This document shows, piece after piece, positions 34,773-35,041 of a stretch of 35,041 nucleotides of DNA (positions are counted from its first letter, which is position 1; each line of letters opens with the position of its first letter). A program made the position numbers and the translations under genes. A model generated the notes under the pieces. The model saw only the letters and a list, made by a program, of their open reading frames with translations, was not told the origin of the DNA and searched no databases. Source of the DNA: Deltaproteobacteria bacterium. GTDB taxonomy: Bacteria > Desulfobacterota > Syntrophobacteria > BM002. The stretch lies in the NCBI GenBank assembly GCA_019309045.1, contig JAFDGZ010000030.1, forward strand, positions 1 through 35,041, written 5' to 3'.

Positions 34773-34866
34773 TCGGAGCCACCGACAACTCATTACTCGC
34801 CAGGTGAACAGCCGAGGTTAATATGAAACTATCCCATACCCAGAGATCAACTGAGGCTACCTTAAG
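34640..34866 (+). repeat. Dispersed repeat, tandem unit D2
   Basis: About 227 bases aligned to D1 over nearly its whole length, with the additional GGCAGGAAT module also present in copies A2 and B. It runs up to 29 bases before the inverted-repeat element at 34896. Confidence 0.88.
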
Positions 34867-34895
34867 CTCTCATCTCCCATGACTCTCCGTGACGA

Positions 34896-35017
34896 GACCT
34901 GAAAGATGGCTGTGCCACCGGGCAACCGCAGGGACTCGAACCCGAAGGCGTACTTGAACAGTACGTCGCAGGGGGCGAGGACCGAGGACGCCCGGAAGGA
35001 TAGTCATATTTCAGGTC
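34896..35017. repeat. 122 bp nested inverted-repeat element
   Basis: GACCTGAAAGATGGCT (34896-34911) pairs with AGTCATATTTCAGGTC (35002-35017) at 15 of 16 positions counting one G-T. Inside it, CCGGGC (34918-34923) pairs perfectly with GCCCGG (34990-34995). At the tip, CGTACT-TGAAC-AGTACG (34949-34965) is a perfect hairpin. No protein gene is visible. The nested stems suggest a folded RNA or a palindromic repeat element. GGTTCGAGTCC on the minus strand resembles a tRNA T-loop, but no full tRNA can be built around it. Confidence 0.6.
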
Positions 35018-35041
35018 GCAGTAGGCGAGTTGTGGATGATG

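Noticed and set aside
34347-34807. Open frames of 69 and 131 codons through the 34.4-34.8 kb repeats
   Set aside because: They are translations of the dispersed repeat; similar peptides appear on the other strand at copies A and B, and no ribosome sites or families support them.
34918-34965. tRNA gene on the minus strand suggested by a GGTTCGAGTCC T-loop-like stretch
   Set aside because: The T-stem pairs poorly and no D-arm, anticodon arm or acceptor stem can be assembled; the segment belongs to the nested inverted repeat.

Overview
The window looks like chromosomal DNA of a Desulfobacterota (former Deltaproteobacteria) member. This rests on protein style and gene neighbourhoods: a DUF4390-NtrY-NtrX-type cluster, an 11-subunit nuoABCDHIJKLMN operon, and large GltD/ferredoxin/molybdopterin-type fusion proteins. 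No rRNA, tRNA, phage or CRISPR locus is recognisable.

Layout. (1) 1-2391, minus strand: tig-clpP-clpX proteostasis cluster, with clpX cut by the window edge. (2) 2392-3506: a 1.1 kb gap with a good sigma-70-like promoter and a foldable stretch that may be a structured RNA. (3) 3507-9425, plus strand: lpxC, then a DUF4390 secreted protein and an NtrY/NtrX-type two-component system with a sigma-54 activator. (4) 9558-17308: a carbohydrate and stress block holding a GT81 glucosyl-3-phosphoglycerate-synthase-like enzyme, a translationally coupled GT4 glycosyltransferase plus HAD hydrolase, a second GT4 and a tandem universal stress protein. The set fits synthesis of a glycosylglycerate-type compatible solute. 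The GT4-HAD pair lies between two same-orientation copies of a dispersed repeat. (5) 17362-28066, minus strand: nuoABCDHIJKLMN without standard nuoE, nuoF or nuoG. The operon is followed by a small protein that joins a thioredoxin-like [2Fe-2S] domain to the C-terminal [4Fe-4S] domain of NuoF and has no flavin domain. (6) 28323-32451, plus strand, divergent from nuo: a 66-residue single-helix membrane protein and a 1238-residue fusion of NuoG-type [2Fe-2S], GltD-type FAD/NAD(P)H oxidoreductase, ferredoxin and NuoG/formate-dehydrogenase-like domains. (7) 32486-34338: leuA preceded by a textbook leucine attenuator (Leu-rich leader peptide, antiterminator, terminator). (8) 34371-35017: two tandem units of the dispersed repeat and a 122 bp nested inverted-repeat element.

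The most interesting system is the complex I locus. The membrane arm and connecting subunits are standard. The NADH-dehydrogenase module seems replaced by two divergently placed parts: the flavin-free NuoE/NuoF remnant and the GltD-NuoG fusion, which would bring its own FAD and NAD(P)H sites. The nuoA leader also holds two mutually exclusive hairpins, one a terminator, which suggests the operon is attenuated.
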